Shown: piece after piece, positions 17,349 through 26,769 of the stretch
How the letters are laid out: every line of letters begins with the position of its first letter
Position numbering within the stretch: position 1 is the stretch's first letter
Assembly (NCBI GenBank): GCA_019359375.1
Contig: JAHHHL010000011.1
Span: forward strand, 1-64,000
DNA length: 64,000 nucleotides
Source of the DNA: Lyngbya sp. HA4199-MV5
GTDB lineage: Bacteria > Cyanobacteriota > Cyanobacteriia > Leptolyngbyales > Leptolyngbyaceae
Direction of reading: 5' to 3'
Notes under the pieces: generated by a model
The model's database searches: none
Told to the model about the DNA's origin: nothing
What the model saw: only the letters and a program-made list of their open reading frames with translations
Made by a program: the position numbers and the translations under genes

Positions 17349-18182
17349 ATGTCTTCATTTTCTTTATCAAAAGTTATGTCCCTGGCGATCGTCATGAGCC
17401 TCCTGACGGCTACCACCCTCGCTTCTCCGCTCCAAGTCAGGACTAATCGCTGGCTTATGGTTCGTCAGGCAATGGGCAAAGTGTTTTATCAAACGGGCAG
17501 CACGTCAAAGGTTGCCAGCGTTGGCACCAGGCTTCAAGCGGTTGGCGATACGATTCGGACTGAAGAACGCTCCAGCACGGTATTAGACATCGACACCGGT
17601 ATTGGCTTGATCAAGGTTGCCGAGAAAACCACCCTGCAGGTTAAACAACTGCAAGCCCTACCCAATGGTGGGCGTACCACTCGCCTGGAAGTCACTAGAG
17701 GACAAGCCCGCTTGCAACTGCGTCCCTTTACCCATAAAGCCTCACGCCTGGAAGTGATCACACCCGCAGGAGTTAGCGGTGTGCGCGGCACAGAGTTTGG
17801 AGTATCGGCTCAACCGAATGGCAAAACGGGTGTGGCAACCCTAAGCGGCAGTGTTGCCACAACGGCTCAAGGGCGGTCAGTGCTTATTAAGGGCGGCTTT
17901 CAAAGTTTGGTGGTTCCAGGAGAAGCCCCCCTTCCCGCTACGCCTTTAAAGGACGATCCCAGCCTTAATAGCAAGCGGCTAGCCCGAATTTCGGAACAAC
18001 AGGTGTTGTTCAGCGGTCAAACGGATGCGGTTAATCTGCTGCTAGTCAACAACATGCCACAAAATATCGATCGCAATGGACGGTTTGAGGTCACGGCTCA
18101 AATCATTAACGAGCAAGTGACGGCAACAGTAATCACACCACTGGGCAAGCGTCAAGAGTACCGTTTCACACGCCCCCAGTAA
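17349..18182 (+). CDS. Exported FecR-domain protein
   Basis: A 277-residue protein with a signal peptide (MSSFSLSKVMSLAIVMSLL, cleavage after about TLAS). The FecR domain runs from about residue 40 to 190: VGDTIRTEERSSTVLDI, EVTRGQARLQL, and the signature VITPAGVSGVRGTEFGV. The C-terminal part is a short beta-sandwich-like stretch. Unlike classic FecR there is no membrane span or sigma-factor partner. Cyanobacterial FecR proteins are often encoded beside CHASE2 proteins, as here, so it is probably a periplasmic partner or ligand presenter for the flanking receptors (inference). Gap to the next gene: 59 bp. Confidence 0.85.
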   Translation: MSSFSLSKVMSLAIVMSLLTATTLASPLQVRTNRWLMVRQAMGKVFYQTGSTSKVASVGTRLQAVGDTIRTEERSSTVLDIDTGIGLIKVAEKTTLQVKQLQALPNGGRTTRLEVTRGQARLQLRPFTHKASRLEVITPAGVSGVRGTEFGVSAQPNGKTGVATLSGSVATTAQGRSVLIKGGFQSLVVPGEAPLPATPLKDDPSLNSKRLARISEQQVLFSGQTDAVNLLLVNNMPQNIDRNGRFEVTAQIINEQVTATVITPLGKRQEYRFTRPQ

Positions 18183-18241
18183 GCTAGAAATTGCTTCTAC
18201 TAAAAGGATACCTGAATCATGCCTCTAGAAGAGGAAAACCT

Positions 18242-19828
18242 ATGCAGTTTCGGCAATTATTGCAGCGATCGCTTCCCGGCATTGCTACAGCCCTCATTAC
18301 TGGAGCGCTACACCAGCTAGGTTTCTTTCAATCTATAGAACAAATCGCTTACAACACTTTATTTCGCCTACGGGGAGCCATTCCCTGGGATGAACGAGTT
18401 GTCTTGGTGGGCGTTGATGACAAAACGCTACAGCAATTGGGTCAATATCCTTTGCCTCGCCGTCACTATGCCACCTTGCTGCAAAAGCTAACTCAGGCAG
18501 AGCCAAACGTTGTTGTGTTTGATCTTGTCTTCTCAGAACCCTCCTCTTTCGCAGAAGACAGGCAACTGGCAGAAGCGATCGCTCAGCATGGCAGTGTTGT
18601 TCTAGCTCAAGCCTGGAAGCAGGACGGGCAACTGTGGCAATCGATCGCGCCACTACGTCAGGCAGCGGTAGCCACTGGGCACATTGCCAAACTGGAAGAT
18701 GCCGATGGCATCACCCGTAAAATTGAACCCCAACGTCAAGGAACTCCAGCCTTGTCTATCGCTGCAATCCAGGTCTATTCTCTGGTTCACCACGCGGTTG
18801 CTTTACCCGACCTGCAAGACCGCCTCTGGCTCAATTGGGTTGGGCAAATGCGGCAGGCTTCTCACTATTCATTTGTGGACGTAGTGCAAGGTCGTGTGCC
18901 AGCGATTGCCTTACGCGGCAAAATTGTGATGGTTGGCTCCACCGCAACAGGTATCGATCCGTTACCCACACCCTTCGATCGTACCCCCCCTGCCAGTGGC
19001 AATTATCTTCATGCTAATGCCATCAACAACCTACTCCAGACAAACTTCCTGCATCCTGCCCCCGATTCCTGGTTCCTACTCATCTTTCTGATCGGTGGTC
19101 CCGGACTCAGCCTGATGCTAATGCAATGTCCAGTTAAACACCAACTCATCCTCTGGCTAGGTTTATGTTTAAGTTGGCTCTTACTGAGTGGGATCATGCT
19201 GCGAACAAACTACTGGTTGCCGACAGGTCTTCCTCTAGCACTGTTTAGCCTCACGACGGTAGCCATTCTAACGCTCGAACGTCTTCAGTTAGAACTGGAA
19301 AACCGTACTCTTCAACACCTCGCCACATCTGATACCCTGACTAAAATTGCTAATCGTCACCATTTTGATCAGTACCTGGACTACGAGTGGCACCGATCAG
19401 CGCGGACTCAATCTTCTCTAGCACTGATTTTGTGCGATGTCGATTTTTTTAAGCGGTTTAATGATCACTACGGGCATCAAGCAGGAGACAACTGCCTGAT
19501 GCTAGTTGCAGCGGCAATCAAAGGGGCGGTCAAGCGTCCAGCCGATTTGGTTGCTCGTTATGGGGGGGAAGAATTTGTTGTGATTCTGCCCGACACCGAT
19601 GTCAAAGGCGCAGTTGAGGTAGCTGAACGCATTCGAGCTCAAGTCAAAGCGTTGGCAATCTCTCATGCTCAGTCCACTGTGGCTCAAACCGTCAGCTTGA
19701 GTTTAGGAGTTGTCAGCACAATCCCTCATTCTCAAGGTGCGGCTGCCACTTTAATTGCCACTGCCGATCAGGCGTTGTATCGGGCAAAAGCAGAGGGACG
19801 CGATCGCTCTGTTGTGGCTTCATGGTGA
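18242..19828 (+). CDS. CHASE2-domain diguanylate cyclase
   Basis: A 528-residue membrane receptor. It has an N-terminal span (about 8-25), an extracytoplasmic CHASE2 domain (about 40-270; VVFDLVFSEPSS, GNYLHANAINNLL), three membrane spans (about 280-350), a short linker and a GGDEF domain (365-525). The active-site GGEEF is at residues 441-445, the metal-binding CDVDFFKRFND is intact, and no inhibitory RxxD site is visible five residues before GGEEF. Cyclic di-GMP synthesis is therefore expected. ATG 18242 with GAGG upstream is preferred over TTG 18191. CHASE2 similarity to the adenylate cyclase two genes upstream suggests a duplicated sensor with exchanged output. Confidence 0.92.
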   Translation: MQFRQLLQRSLPGIATALITGALHQLGFFQSIEQIAYNTLFRLRGAIPWDERVVLVGVDDKTLQQLGQYPLPRRHYATLLQKLTQAEPNVVVFDLVFSEPSSFAEDRQLAEAIAQHGSVVLAQAWKQDGQLWQSIAPLRQAAVATGHIAKLEDADGITRKIEPQRQGTPALSIAAIQVYSLVHHAVALPDLQDRLWLNWVGQMRQASHYSFVDVVQGRVPAIALRGKIVMVGSTATGIDPLPTPFDRTPPASGNYLHANAINNLLQTNFLHPAPDSWFLLIFLIGGPGLSLMLMQCPVKHQLILWLGLCLSWLLLSGIMLRTNYWLPTGLPLALFSLTTVAILTLERLQLELENRTLQHLATSDTLTKIANRHHFDQYLDYEWHRSARTQSSLALILCDVDFFKRFNDHYGHQAGDNCLMLVAAAIKGAVKRPADLVARYGGEEFVVILPDTDVKGAVEVAERIRAQVKALAISHAQSTVAQTVSLSLGVVSTIPHSQGAAATLIATADQALYRAKAEGRDRSVVASW

Positions 19829-19871
19829 CGTTGGTTCGACGAACAACAATCGACACAAGAAAAGCTGAGGC

Positions 19872-19922
19872 TATCTTTTACAGCAGACTATCTTTTATAG
19901 CAGACTGTCTTTTGCAGCAATG
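19872..19922. repeat. 3 x 17-bp tandem repeat
   Basis: Three adjacent units (CTATCTTTTACAGCAGA, CTATCTTTTATAGCAGA, CTGTCTTTTGCAGCAAT), the third more diverged. They lie in the space between the convergent GGDEF and antiporter genes. Confidence 0.9.
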
Positions 19923-20004
19923 TCTCCAGCTATCTTTATGGTCTCGTCGAATTAACGTTAACGTATAGAGCAACCGCAACATCAAGTCCAGATTACCCGA
20001 TCAA

Positions 20005-21561
20005 CTAGCCATCAAAGGCTTTTTGCATCATGGGTGGCGGAGGGGTTTTTAATAAACCAGACTGTACAAACTTTGCATAAATGCCAGCTTCGATCGACAG
20101 CAATTCCGCTTGGTGCTGCTGCAAACTAAAGGCTTTCAGTTGATCATGCTGTTCTTGCATCTGCTGAATATCGGTTTGTAGTTGCTGAAGCTGTTGCTGG
20201 ACAAACTCTCGTTGCGATCGCAGTATTTCGGGATTAATCATCACCGATGTGTCCGATTGATTTAAATGGGCGGCTACCTGGGTGAGAGCATCTCGACGAG
20301 CAATCAATTCTAAATACTGTTGTTGCAACGATTGATCATCCAGCAGATGAAGTTTTTCTAACAAAAATTTGACCGTTAAACCTTGCACGAGCAGCGTAAA
20401 CCACACGACTCCAAATGAATTCGCGATAATCTCTTCGCGCCCTAGAACCATGACTGGAATACTAAGTGCCAGCGAAATTGACACTGATCCCCGTAACCCC
20501 GACCACCACAAAACCGTTTGCTCTCGCCAGGGAATTTCAGTCTTTGTCAACCAATTTGTTAGCGCACTAAAGCCGTAAATCGTCAGCGCGCGCGATAGCA
20601 CGATCGCCGCGATCGCAATACTCGTAGTGCTAAGATTTCGCACCAGATTGGGTAGATGAATCTGATCACCCAGCAGCAGAAACAAAATGGAATTCACGAA
20701 GAAGATGATGAATTCCCAAAACTCGGTCATCGTCGATCGCTTCACGGGTAAGGCTCCTGCTTTGGCGCTAAAATTGCCAATCACCAGTCCTGCTGTCACC
20801 ACCCCAATCACACCAGACCCTCCAAGCTCTTCCACCAGCAGGTAAGTCCCGTAAGCCGTCACGATCGTCAGCGACTGCTCCACCCACGACAGCTCATATC
20901 GTTGCGTCAAAAAAGCAACGCAAATGCCGATCAACCCCCCAATCCCCAAGCCAATCCCTGTCACAACGACAAAGCGCAACACGGTTGCCGAAAGCTGCAC
21001 TGGCTGCGGATCAACCGCAAGCTCGACTAAGACTCCAAAGGCAACCACCGCTGCCCCATCGTTCACAAGGCTTTCTCCCTCAAGCAGCGTTGTGAGACGT
21101 TTACCCGCCCCAACTTCTCGAAATAACCCAATGACCGCCGCAGAATCGGTTGCCGAGAGGCACGCACCCACCAGCAAAGCCGTCATCCAGGAAATGTGTG
21201 CAAACTCATGCAGCGCCCAGCCCACCGTAGCGATCGACAACACCACCCCACCAACCGCATAAAGACCACTCGGCAATAATTCTTCCCGCAAGGCTGACCA
21301 CTGCATGTTCCACGCCGCTTCAAACAGCAGTGGCGGCAGAAACACCATCAAAATCATGCCTGGAGATAGATCCAGCAATCGCACATCTACCAGCGCCAGA
21401 CCCAACCCCACGATGACTAACAGCAAGGTATAGGGCACCTGGCGCAGCGACGAAAAAATTTTGGGTAAACCTGCTGCACTCAAGGCAACCAGCAAGATGA
21501 AGAGAAACTGCTTGAGGTCTTTCTCGATCGCAACATCCGTAGCACTGGTCAAGAAGCTCAT
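20005..21561 (-). CDS. CPA1-family Na+/H+ antiporter
   Basis: A 518-residue protein with about 12 hydrophobic segments over residues 15-410 and a soluble, Gln-rich coiled-coil tail (about 425-518). Membrane landmarks of the CPA1 family are present: FLPPLLFEAAW, SATDSAAVIGLF (the family usually has ATDPVAV) and GESLVNDGAAVV with the Asn-Asp pair of CPA1 exchangers. It is expected to swap Na+ or K+ for protons across a membrane for pH and salt homeostasis. ATG 21561 (MSFLTSATDVAIEKDL) is preferred over an in-frame GTG at 21648. It is a single-gene unit, divergent from the sugar cluster. Confidence 0.88.
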   Translation of the reverse strand: MSFLTSATDVAIEKDLKQFLFILLVALSAAGLPKIFSSLRQVPYTLLLVIVGLGLALVDVRLLDLSPGMILMVFLPPLLFEAAWNMQWSALREELLPSGLYAVGGVVLSIATVGWALHEFAHISWMTALLVGACLSATDSAAVIGLFREVGAGKRLTTLLEGESLVNDGAAVVAFGVLVELAVDPQPVQLSATVLRFVVVTGIGLGIGGLIGICVAFLTQRYELSWVEQSLTIVTAYGTYLLVEELGGSGVIGVVTAGLVIGNFSAKAGALPVKRSTMTEFWEFIIFFVNSILFLLLGDQIHLPNLVRNLSTTSIAIAAIVLSRALTIYGFSALTNWLTKTEIPWREQTVLWWSGLRGSVSISLALSIPVMVLGREEIIANSFGVVWFTLLVQGLTVKFLLEKLHLLDDQSLQQQYLELIARRDALTQVAAHLNQSDTSVMINPEILRSQREFVQQQLQQLQTDIQQMQEQHDQLKAFSLQQHQAELLSIEAGIYAKFVQSGLLKTPPPPMMQKAFDG

Positions 21562-21696
21562 AGCACTGTGAACCACGTCAGAATGCCCTATCCTGAGCGA
21601 TGGCTGAAGGCAGAAACCGTGTTTTTCACTACCAAACGCGATCTCCACAGTTGCTGATAAACCGTCTCATCCTTGCGGAGAGTCACCGTTGCATGT

Positions 21697-21727
21697 TCGA
21701 GAGTGTTTAAAATCGAGAGTGCTTAAA
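21697..21727. promoter_or_regulatory. Direct repeat upstream of the sugar-nucleotide cluster
   Basis: TCGAGAGTGTTTAAA (21697-21711) and TCGAGAGTGCTTAAA (21713-21727) differ at one base and have a 16-bp period. They lie about 240 bp before rfbF and 140 bp before the antiporter start, in the divergent region 21562-21966, so they could bind a regulator of either side. Nothing else was recognised in that region. Confidence 0.4.
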
Positions 21728-21966
21728 GCTGATGGCTATCAACGCAGCCAGGCCTTGAACGTCTTACACGTATGCAAGCGTTTTTAACCTTTGCTAGAAA
21801 GTAAAGCATTGATGTGTCTTAAAGTTCAGCACGTTAGCTCAGAACTTCTTGGTTTTTTCATGAATCTACTAGCTGACTCACCATCCCTTTACTGACATAC
21901 CTAAGTACGACGTTTAGCATAGTGAGCGTAATCTTTTGTTTGCCGCAGATTCCTAAGAGGTGTTGC

Positions 21967-22740
21967 ATGAAGGCAGTGATATTGGCGGGCGGATTAGGTA
22001 CGCGATTAAGTGAAGAAACGGCAATTAAGCCAAAACCGATGGTTGAAGTTGGCGGTCAACCGATTCTTTGGCACATTATGAAAACCTACTCAGCCCACGG
22101 AGTGAATGACTTCATCATCTGCTGTGGCTACAAAGGGTATGTCATCAAAGAGTTTTTTGCAAACTACTTCCTGCGCATGTCAGATGTCACGTTTGACATG
22201 CGCTTCAACCAGATGAACATCCACGCTGGTAATGCCGAACCGTGGCGCGTCACGCTGGTGGACACAGGTGAAAATACCATGACGGGCGGACGGCTTAAGC
22301 GCGTGCGCGAACATGTTGGCAATGAAACCTTTTGCTTTACTTACGGTGATGGTGTCAGCAACGTTAATGTTTCAAAGCTGATTGAATTTCACAAAGCTGA
22401 AGGCGCAGCGGCTACCCTCACAGCCGTACAACCCCCTGGACGCTTTGGAGCCATTTCCCTCACCAAAGAGCAAACCAAAATCGCACAGTTTCATGAAAAG
22501 CCAGAAGGGGATGGTGCCTGGATCAACGGTGGCTACTTTGTTCTAGAACCAGAAGTGATTGACTACATTGAGGATGACACCGTGATGTGGGAACACGAAC
22601 CGTTGAAAAAGATTGCTCATGATGGCAAGCTAGCAGCCTTCAGGCATGGCGGGTTCTGGCAACCGATGGATACCCTCAAAGACAAGAACTACCTGGAAGA
22701 TCTGTGGCAGAAAGGGAAAGCACCCTGGAAAGTTTGGTAG
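21967..22740 (+). CDS. rfbF: Glucose-1-phosphate cytidylyltransferase
   Basis: A 257-residue nucleotidyltransferase making CDP-glucose from CTP and glucose-1-phosphate. The nucleotide-binding start [15 protein letters not shown], the family [31 protein letters not shown] and the [14 protein letters not shown] end are all intact. It starts a six-gene same-strand cluster for a cell-surface sugar. The CDP-glucose 4,6-dehydratase (rfbG) that normally follows is not among the neighbours. ATG 21967 is chosen over GTG 21922 because the family begins exactly at MKAVILAGG, and GAGGTGTTGC upstream gives a ribosome-binding site. Confidence 0.92.
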   Translation: MKAVILAGGLGTRLSEETAIKPKPMVEVGGQPILWHIMKTYSAHGVNDFIICCGYKGYVIKEFFANYFLRMSDVTFDMRFNQMNIHAGNAEPWRVTLVDTGENTMTGGRLKRVREHVGNETFCFTYGDGVSNVNVSKLIEFHKAEGAAATLTAVQPPGRFGAISLTKEQTKIAQFHEKPEGDGAWINGGYFVLEPEVIDYIEDDTVMWEHEPLKKIAHDGKLAAFRHGGFWQPMDTLKDKNYLEDLWQKGKAPWKVW

Positions 22741-22817
22741 ATCTGGCAGTCCTGACAACAGATTGCTGATGCGATCGACCATTTCATTCAAAGCAACCTC
22801 ATTAAGGGCAAATATTT

Positions 22818-24032
22818 ATGTACGATTTTGCGATCGTCGGTGGTGGCATCGTCGGTCTTTCTACGGGCGTTGCCCTCACTCAACGCTATCCAGACGCAAA
22901 GATCCTGGTACTTGAAAAAGAAAGCCGCTGGGCGTTTCATCAAACAGGCAACAATAGTGGCGTGATCCACTCTGGACTCTACTACAAACCTGGTAGCTTC
23001 AAAGCAACCTTTTGTCGTGCGGGTGCTCAATCAATGGTTGCCTTTTGCCAGGAACATGACATCCCCCACGAAGTTTGTGGCAAGGTTATTGTTGCCACTG
23101 AAGAAAAAGAGCTACCGTTGCTAGAAAATCTCTATCAGCGTGGCTTGCAGAACGACATCAAAGTCAAACGACTCACCGCCGAAGAAGTCCGAGAAATTGA
23201 ACCCCACGTCAACTGCATTGCTGGGGTACAGGTCTTTTCTACAGGTATTGCCGACTACAAGAAGGTGTGTCAAAAGTATGCTGAACTGGTTCAACTCGGT
23301 GGCGGTGATTTACGCCTGAATACCAAAGTGCTGAAGATTGTTGAAACGCCAACAGGTCAGGTGCTTGAAACCAATCAAGGCACGTTCGAAACGCGGTTTG
23401 TCGTGAACTGTGCTGGTTTGCACAGCGATCGTGTCGCCAAAATGGGCAACGTTGACCCTCAGGCAAAGATTGTGCCCTTCCGTGGGGAATACTACGAGCT
23501 AACCCCCGAAAAGCGCTATCTGGTCAAAGGACTCATTTATCCTGTGCCAAATCCTGACTTCCCGTTTCTGGGTGTCCACTTTACCCGCATGATCGATGGC
23601 ACCGTTCATGCAGGTCCCAATGCGGTACTTAGCCTCAAGCGTGAAGGGTACAAGAAGACCGATTTTGATCTCCGTGACTTTGCTGAAGTGATGACCTATC
23701 CCGCCTTTTGGAAATTGGCAGCCAAGCACGCAGATGAAGGTATCAAGGAGATTATCCGTTCCTTCAGCAAAGCGGCATTTGTCCATAGTTTGCAGCGGCT
23801 CATCCCAGAAGTGCAAGCTGAAGATGTCGTTCCCACCCATGCAGGTGTGCGGGCGCAAGCACTCATGAGCGATGGCAAGCTGGTAGACGATTTTCTGATT
23901 ATCAAAGGTCAGAACTCTGTTCATGTTTGTAACGCACCTTCTCCTGCGGCGACCTCTTCCATCGAAATTGGAAAAGCTGTTGTGGCACAAATCCCTGCAC
24001 CACAGCACTTACGCACAACCGTCAACGTCTAG
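22818..24032 (+). CDS. lhgO: L-2-hydroxyglutarate oxidase-like FAD protein
   Basis: A 404-residue DAO-superfamily flavoprotein. The FAD-binding VGGGIVGLSTGVAL begins at residue 7, the family run NNSGVIHSGLYYKPGS is complete, and the C-terminal HAGVRAQA and VHVCNAPSPAATSSIEIG match the LhgO group. Known LhgO oxidises L-2-hydroxyglutarate to 2-oxoglutarate, passing electrons to oxygen or quinones. Here it lies inside a nucleotide-sugar cluster, which is not its usual metabolic repair setting, so a role on a related 2-hydroxy acid in sugar assembly is possible (inference). Spacing: 77 bp after rfbF, 21 bp before the next gene. Confidence 0.85.
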   Translation: MYDFAIVGGGIVGLSTGVALTQRYPDAKILVLEKESRWAFHQTGNNSGVIHSGLYYKPGSFKATFCRAGAQSMVAFCQEHDIPHEVCGKVIVATEEKELPLLENLYQRGLQNDIKVKRLTAEEVREIEPHVNCIAGVQVFSTGIADYKKVCQKYAELVQLGGGDLRLNTKVLKIVETPTGQVLETNQGTFETRFVVNCAGLHSDRVAKMGNVDPQAKIVPFRGEYYELTPEKRYLVKGLIYPVPNPDFPFLGVHFTRMIDGTVHAGPNAVLSLKREGYKKTDFDLRDFAEVMTYPAFWKLAAKHADEGIKEIIRSFSKAAFVHSLQRLIPEVQAEDVVPTHAGVRAQALMSDGKLVDDFLIIKGQNSVHVCNAPSPAATSSIEIGKAVVAQIPAPQHLRTTVNV

Positions 24033-24053
24033 CACGCTTATTAGGAAGAAACA

Positions 24054-25082
24054 ATGAAAGTATTGGTGACTGGAACAGAAGGGTATCTTGGCTCGTTGCT
24101 GGCTCCCCTGTTGATGGAGCGCGGGCATGAAATTACGGCGGTTGATACTGGCTACTACAAAGTGGGCTGGTTGTACAACGGCACTGATTTGACCGCGAAG
24201 ACGCTTAACAAAGATATCCGTCACATCACGGTTGAGGATTTGGCAGGGATTGAGGCGATCGTTCACATGGCAGAACTCTCCAACGATCCGACTGGTCAAC
24301 TGTCGCCGACAATCACCTACGACATTAACCACAAAGGGTCAGTCCGGCTGGCTGAAATCGCTAAAGCGGCTGGTGTGCGCCGCTTTGTGTATATGTCTTC
24401 ATGCAGCGTGTATGGTGTTGCCAGCGGTGACGGTCTGACGACGGAAGAAACTCCCGTTAATCCTCAGACTGCTTATGCAGAATGTAAAACGCTGGTAGAG
24501 CGGGATGTTAGACCCCTAGCCGATGATAATTTCTCGCCCACCTTCATGCGGAACGCCACAGCCTTTGGTGCCTCTCCTCGAATGCGCTTTGACATTGTGC
24601 TGAATAACCTGGCTGGGCTTGCCTGGACAACCAAAGAGATCAAAATGATCAGTGATGGGACACCCTGGCGACCTCTGGTGCACGCGCTGGACATTGCCAA
24701 GTCGATCGCTTGTGCGTTAGAAGCACCCCGTGACATTGTTCACAACCAGGTGTTTAACGTCGGTGATACCGCAAACAACTACCGGGTGAAAGAAATTGCT
24801 GAAATCATCGCCAGCGTCTTTGAGGGTTGTCAGCTCAGCTTTGGTGACAGCGGCTCAGATAACCGCAGCTACCGCGTCTCCTTCGAGAAGATCAACACTC
24901 AACTACCCGGCTTTAAGTGCGACTGGAACGCTCAACGTGGCGCACAACAGTTGTTTGATCTGTTCAACCGGATTGATATGACAAAAGAGGTGTTTGAATC
25001 GCGGGGCTTTACGCGCCTGAAGCAGCTTGAATACCTGATTCGCACCCAGCAAATTGACAAAGATTTCTTTTGGAGCAAGTAA
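24054..25082 (+). CDS. NAD-dependent epimerase/dehydratase (extended SDR)
   Basis: A 342-residue extended short-chain dehydrogenase. It has the N-terminal NAD motif TGTEGYLGSLL, the SSCSVYG strand before the active site, and catalytic Tyr-x3-Lys as YAECK with upstream Ser/Thr. The C-terminal substrate region (NVGDTANNYRVKEIAE) is typical of nucleotide-sugar enzymes. It probably acts on the CDP-sugar started by RfbF. It could be a 4-reductase, 4-epimerase or stand in for a dehydratase; I cannot decide which. Its TAA overlaps the ATG of the next gene (TAATG), which implies translational coupling. Confidence 0.85.
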   Translation: MKVLVTGTEGYLGSLLAPLLMERGHEITAVDTGYYKVGWLYNGTDLTAKTLNKDIRHITVEDLAGIEAIVHMAELSNDPTGQLSPTITYDINHKGSVRLAEIAKAAGVRRFVYMSSCSVYGVASGDGLTTEETPVNPQTAYAECKTLVERDVRPLADDNFSPTFMRNATAFGASPRMRFDIVLNNLAGLAWTTKEIKMISDGTPWRPLVHALDIAKSIACALEAPRDIVHNQVFNVGDTANNYRVKEIAEIIASVFEGCQLSFGDSGSDNRSYRVSFEKINTQLPGFKCDWNAQRGAQQLFDLFNRIDMTKEVFESRGFTRLKQLEYLIRTQQIDKDFFWSK

Positions 25083-25621
25083 TGAAATTCATCAAGACGA
25101 AACTAAAAGATGCAGTGATTGTTGACCTGGAAGTGCGGAGTGACGATCGCGGCGGCTTTGCTCGCACCTTCTGTGCCAAAGAATTTGAGGAGCATGGGCT
25201 GAAGCCAACCGTGGCTCAGTGCAATCTATCCTTCAACTACAAGGCAGGCACGCTGAGAGGGATGCACTACCAGGTCGCCCCCGCTTGTGAAACGAAGCTT
25301 GTCCGTTGCACCAAGGGCGCGATTTACGATGTCATCATCGATATGCGCCCCGATTCTCCTACCTACATGCAGCATATTGGCGTGGAATTAACGGAAGAAA
25401 ATCGACGTGCGCTGTATGTGCCAGAGATGTTTGCTCATGGCTACCAGGCGCTAACCGATGGGGCTGAAGTCGTGTACCAGGTGGGTGAGTTTTACACGCC
25501 TGGTTACGAGCGAGGGCTGCGCTATGATGATCCAGTCTTTAAAATTGAATGGCCGATGCCTGTGACGGTTATTTCTGAGAAGGATGCTGCCTGGTCACTC
25601 TTTGAGCCTGTTCCGGTTTAA
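25082..25621 (+). CDS. rfbC: RmlC-like dTDP-4-dehydrorhamnose 3,5-epimerase family protein
   Basis: A 179-residue cupin of the RmlC family. Visible family features: DDRGGFARTFCAKEF, the catalytic-His region NYKAGTLRGMHYQ, TKGAIYDVIIDMR, and FAHGYQALTDGAEVVYQ with the catalytic-Tyr region. The product epimerises a 4-keto sugar nucleotide at C3 and/or C5. In this cluster the substrate is more likely a CDP-sugar than dTDP-rhamnose precursor, because no rmlA/B/D is present (inference). The start is ATG 25082, overlapping the previous stop. Confidence 0.88.
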   Translation: MKFIKTKLKDAVIVDLEVRSDDRGGFARTFCAKEFEEHGLKPTVAQCNLSFNYKAGTLRGMHYQVAPACETKLVRCTKGAIYDVIIDMRPDSPTYMQHIGVELTEENRRALYVPEMFAHGYQALTDGAEVVYQVGEFYTPGYERGLRYDDPVFKIEWPMPVTVISEKDAAWSLFEPVPV

Positions 25622-25680
25622 CTCAGTCGTTGACGATCGCGGCTTGGTGTCAGCTCCACCGACCTTTCAGAGGCTTTTGG

Positions 25681-26652
25681 ATGAAATTAAGTGTGATTCT
25701 TCCTTGCTTCAACGGAGCACAAACCATTGCTGTTCAGCTTGAGGCGCTCGTCAACCAGCAATGGCCTGGCGTGTGGGAAGTGGTTGTCGTCAACAACGGC
25801 TCAACGGACAACTCAGTCGAGATTGTCGAGCAGTACCGCGATCGTTTACCTGACTTACGGGTTGTCGATGCCTACACTCCGCCTGGTCCACGGCTGGGAG
25901 TATCCCACTCCTATAACGTCGGACTTAAAGCCGCTACAGGCGATGCGTTTGTTTTCTGTGAGGCGGATGATGAAGTGGCATCCGATTGGTTAGCCGCGAT
26001 GGCTAACGCCCTTGCTCAGTTTGAATTCGTGGCTGGAGCACTGGAACACAAACGTTTGAATGAAGACTGGTTAAGTGCGGCTCATGACAAGGGCGCACAA
26101 TCGGAGGGGTTAGTAGGAGTCACCTATCCGCCCTACCTACCTTTCGCGTTCGGCTGTAACATGGGTATTCGGCGATCGCTCTATGAGGCGATGGGGGAAC
26201 TAGATGAATCTCTCATCTGCGCCTGGGATATGGATTATTCGTGGAAGGTTCAACTGGCAGGGACGAAACTACATTTTGTCCCTGAAGCCGTAGTCCATTA
26301 CCGTCTGCGCCATACGCTCAAGGCTTTGTATCGTCAGGGTAACAACTGGGGTCCAGAACTTCCTCTGCTGCAACAACGCTACGGCATGAAGATGGATTGG
26401 TCTGTTTTCCGGAACCATTTGTTTTACCTGTTGAAGTACCTGCCGGGTGGAGTCAAATTGCTGCCCATGAGCATTTTCAGAATCCGACGAGGGCGAGGAG
26501 GCTTTGCCTGGTGGGTTTGGGGACTCGGTTATTCACTGGGGTATGCTCAAGGGCTGCTTGATTTGTTACTGCATTCTTCTTCGTCAGAACGCAGCTTAGA
26601 GTCCAGCGCTCAACGTTCACAAAAGCCAGTTGATGCCAAGGCAAATCCATAG
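25681..26652 (+). CDS. Family 2 glycosyltransferase
   Basis: A 323-residue GT-A fold glycosyltransferase. It opens KLSVILPCFNGAQTI, then VVNNGSTDNS (the GT2 NGSxD motif), CEADDEVASDW (the metal-binding DxD-like site) and AWDMDYSWKVQLAG with the likely catalytic Asp. The C-terminus is basic and hydrophobic (about 250-300), suggesting membrane association without clear spans. It probably transfers the sugar made by this cluster onto a surface polysaccharide. ATG 25681, at the start of the domain, is preferred over TTG 25630. Confidence 0.88.
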   Translation: MKLSVILPCFNGAQTIAVQLEALVNQQWPGVWEVVVVNNGSTDNSVEIVEQYRDRLPDLRVVDAYTPPGPRLGVSHSYNVGLKAATGDAFVFCEADDEVASDWLAAMANALAQFEFVAGALEHKRLNEDWLSAAHDKGAQSEGLVGVTYPPYLPFAFGCNMGIRRSLYEAMGELDESLICAWDMDYSWKVQLAGTKLHFVPEAVVHYRLRHTLKALYRQGNNWGPELPLLQQRYGMKMDWSVFRNHLFYLLKYLPGGVKLLPMSIFRIRRGRGGFAWWVWGLGYSLGYAQGLLDLLLHSSSSERSLESSAQRSQKPVDAKANP

Positions 26653-26769
26653 CCGTTTCACATTCAGTGAGAATCGCCCTGAATGAAACCTTTCAAGGCG
26701 TTGAGTTCAGGTTCTCTGTCAAATTCAGCGTCATTCATTTGCTTGAACAAGTTTTTTTAGGAGTTACCC

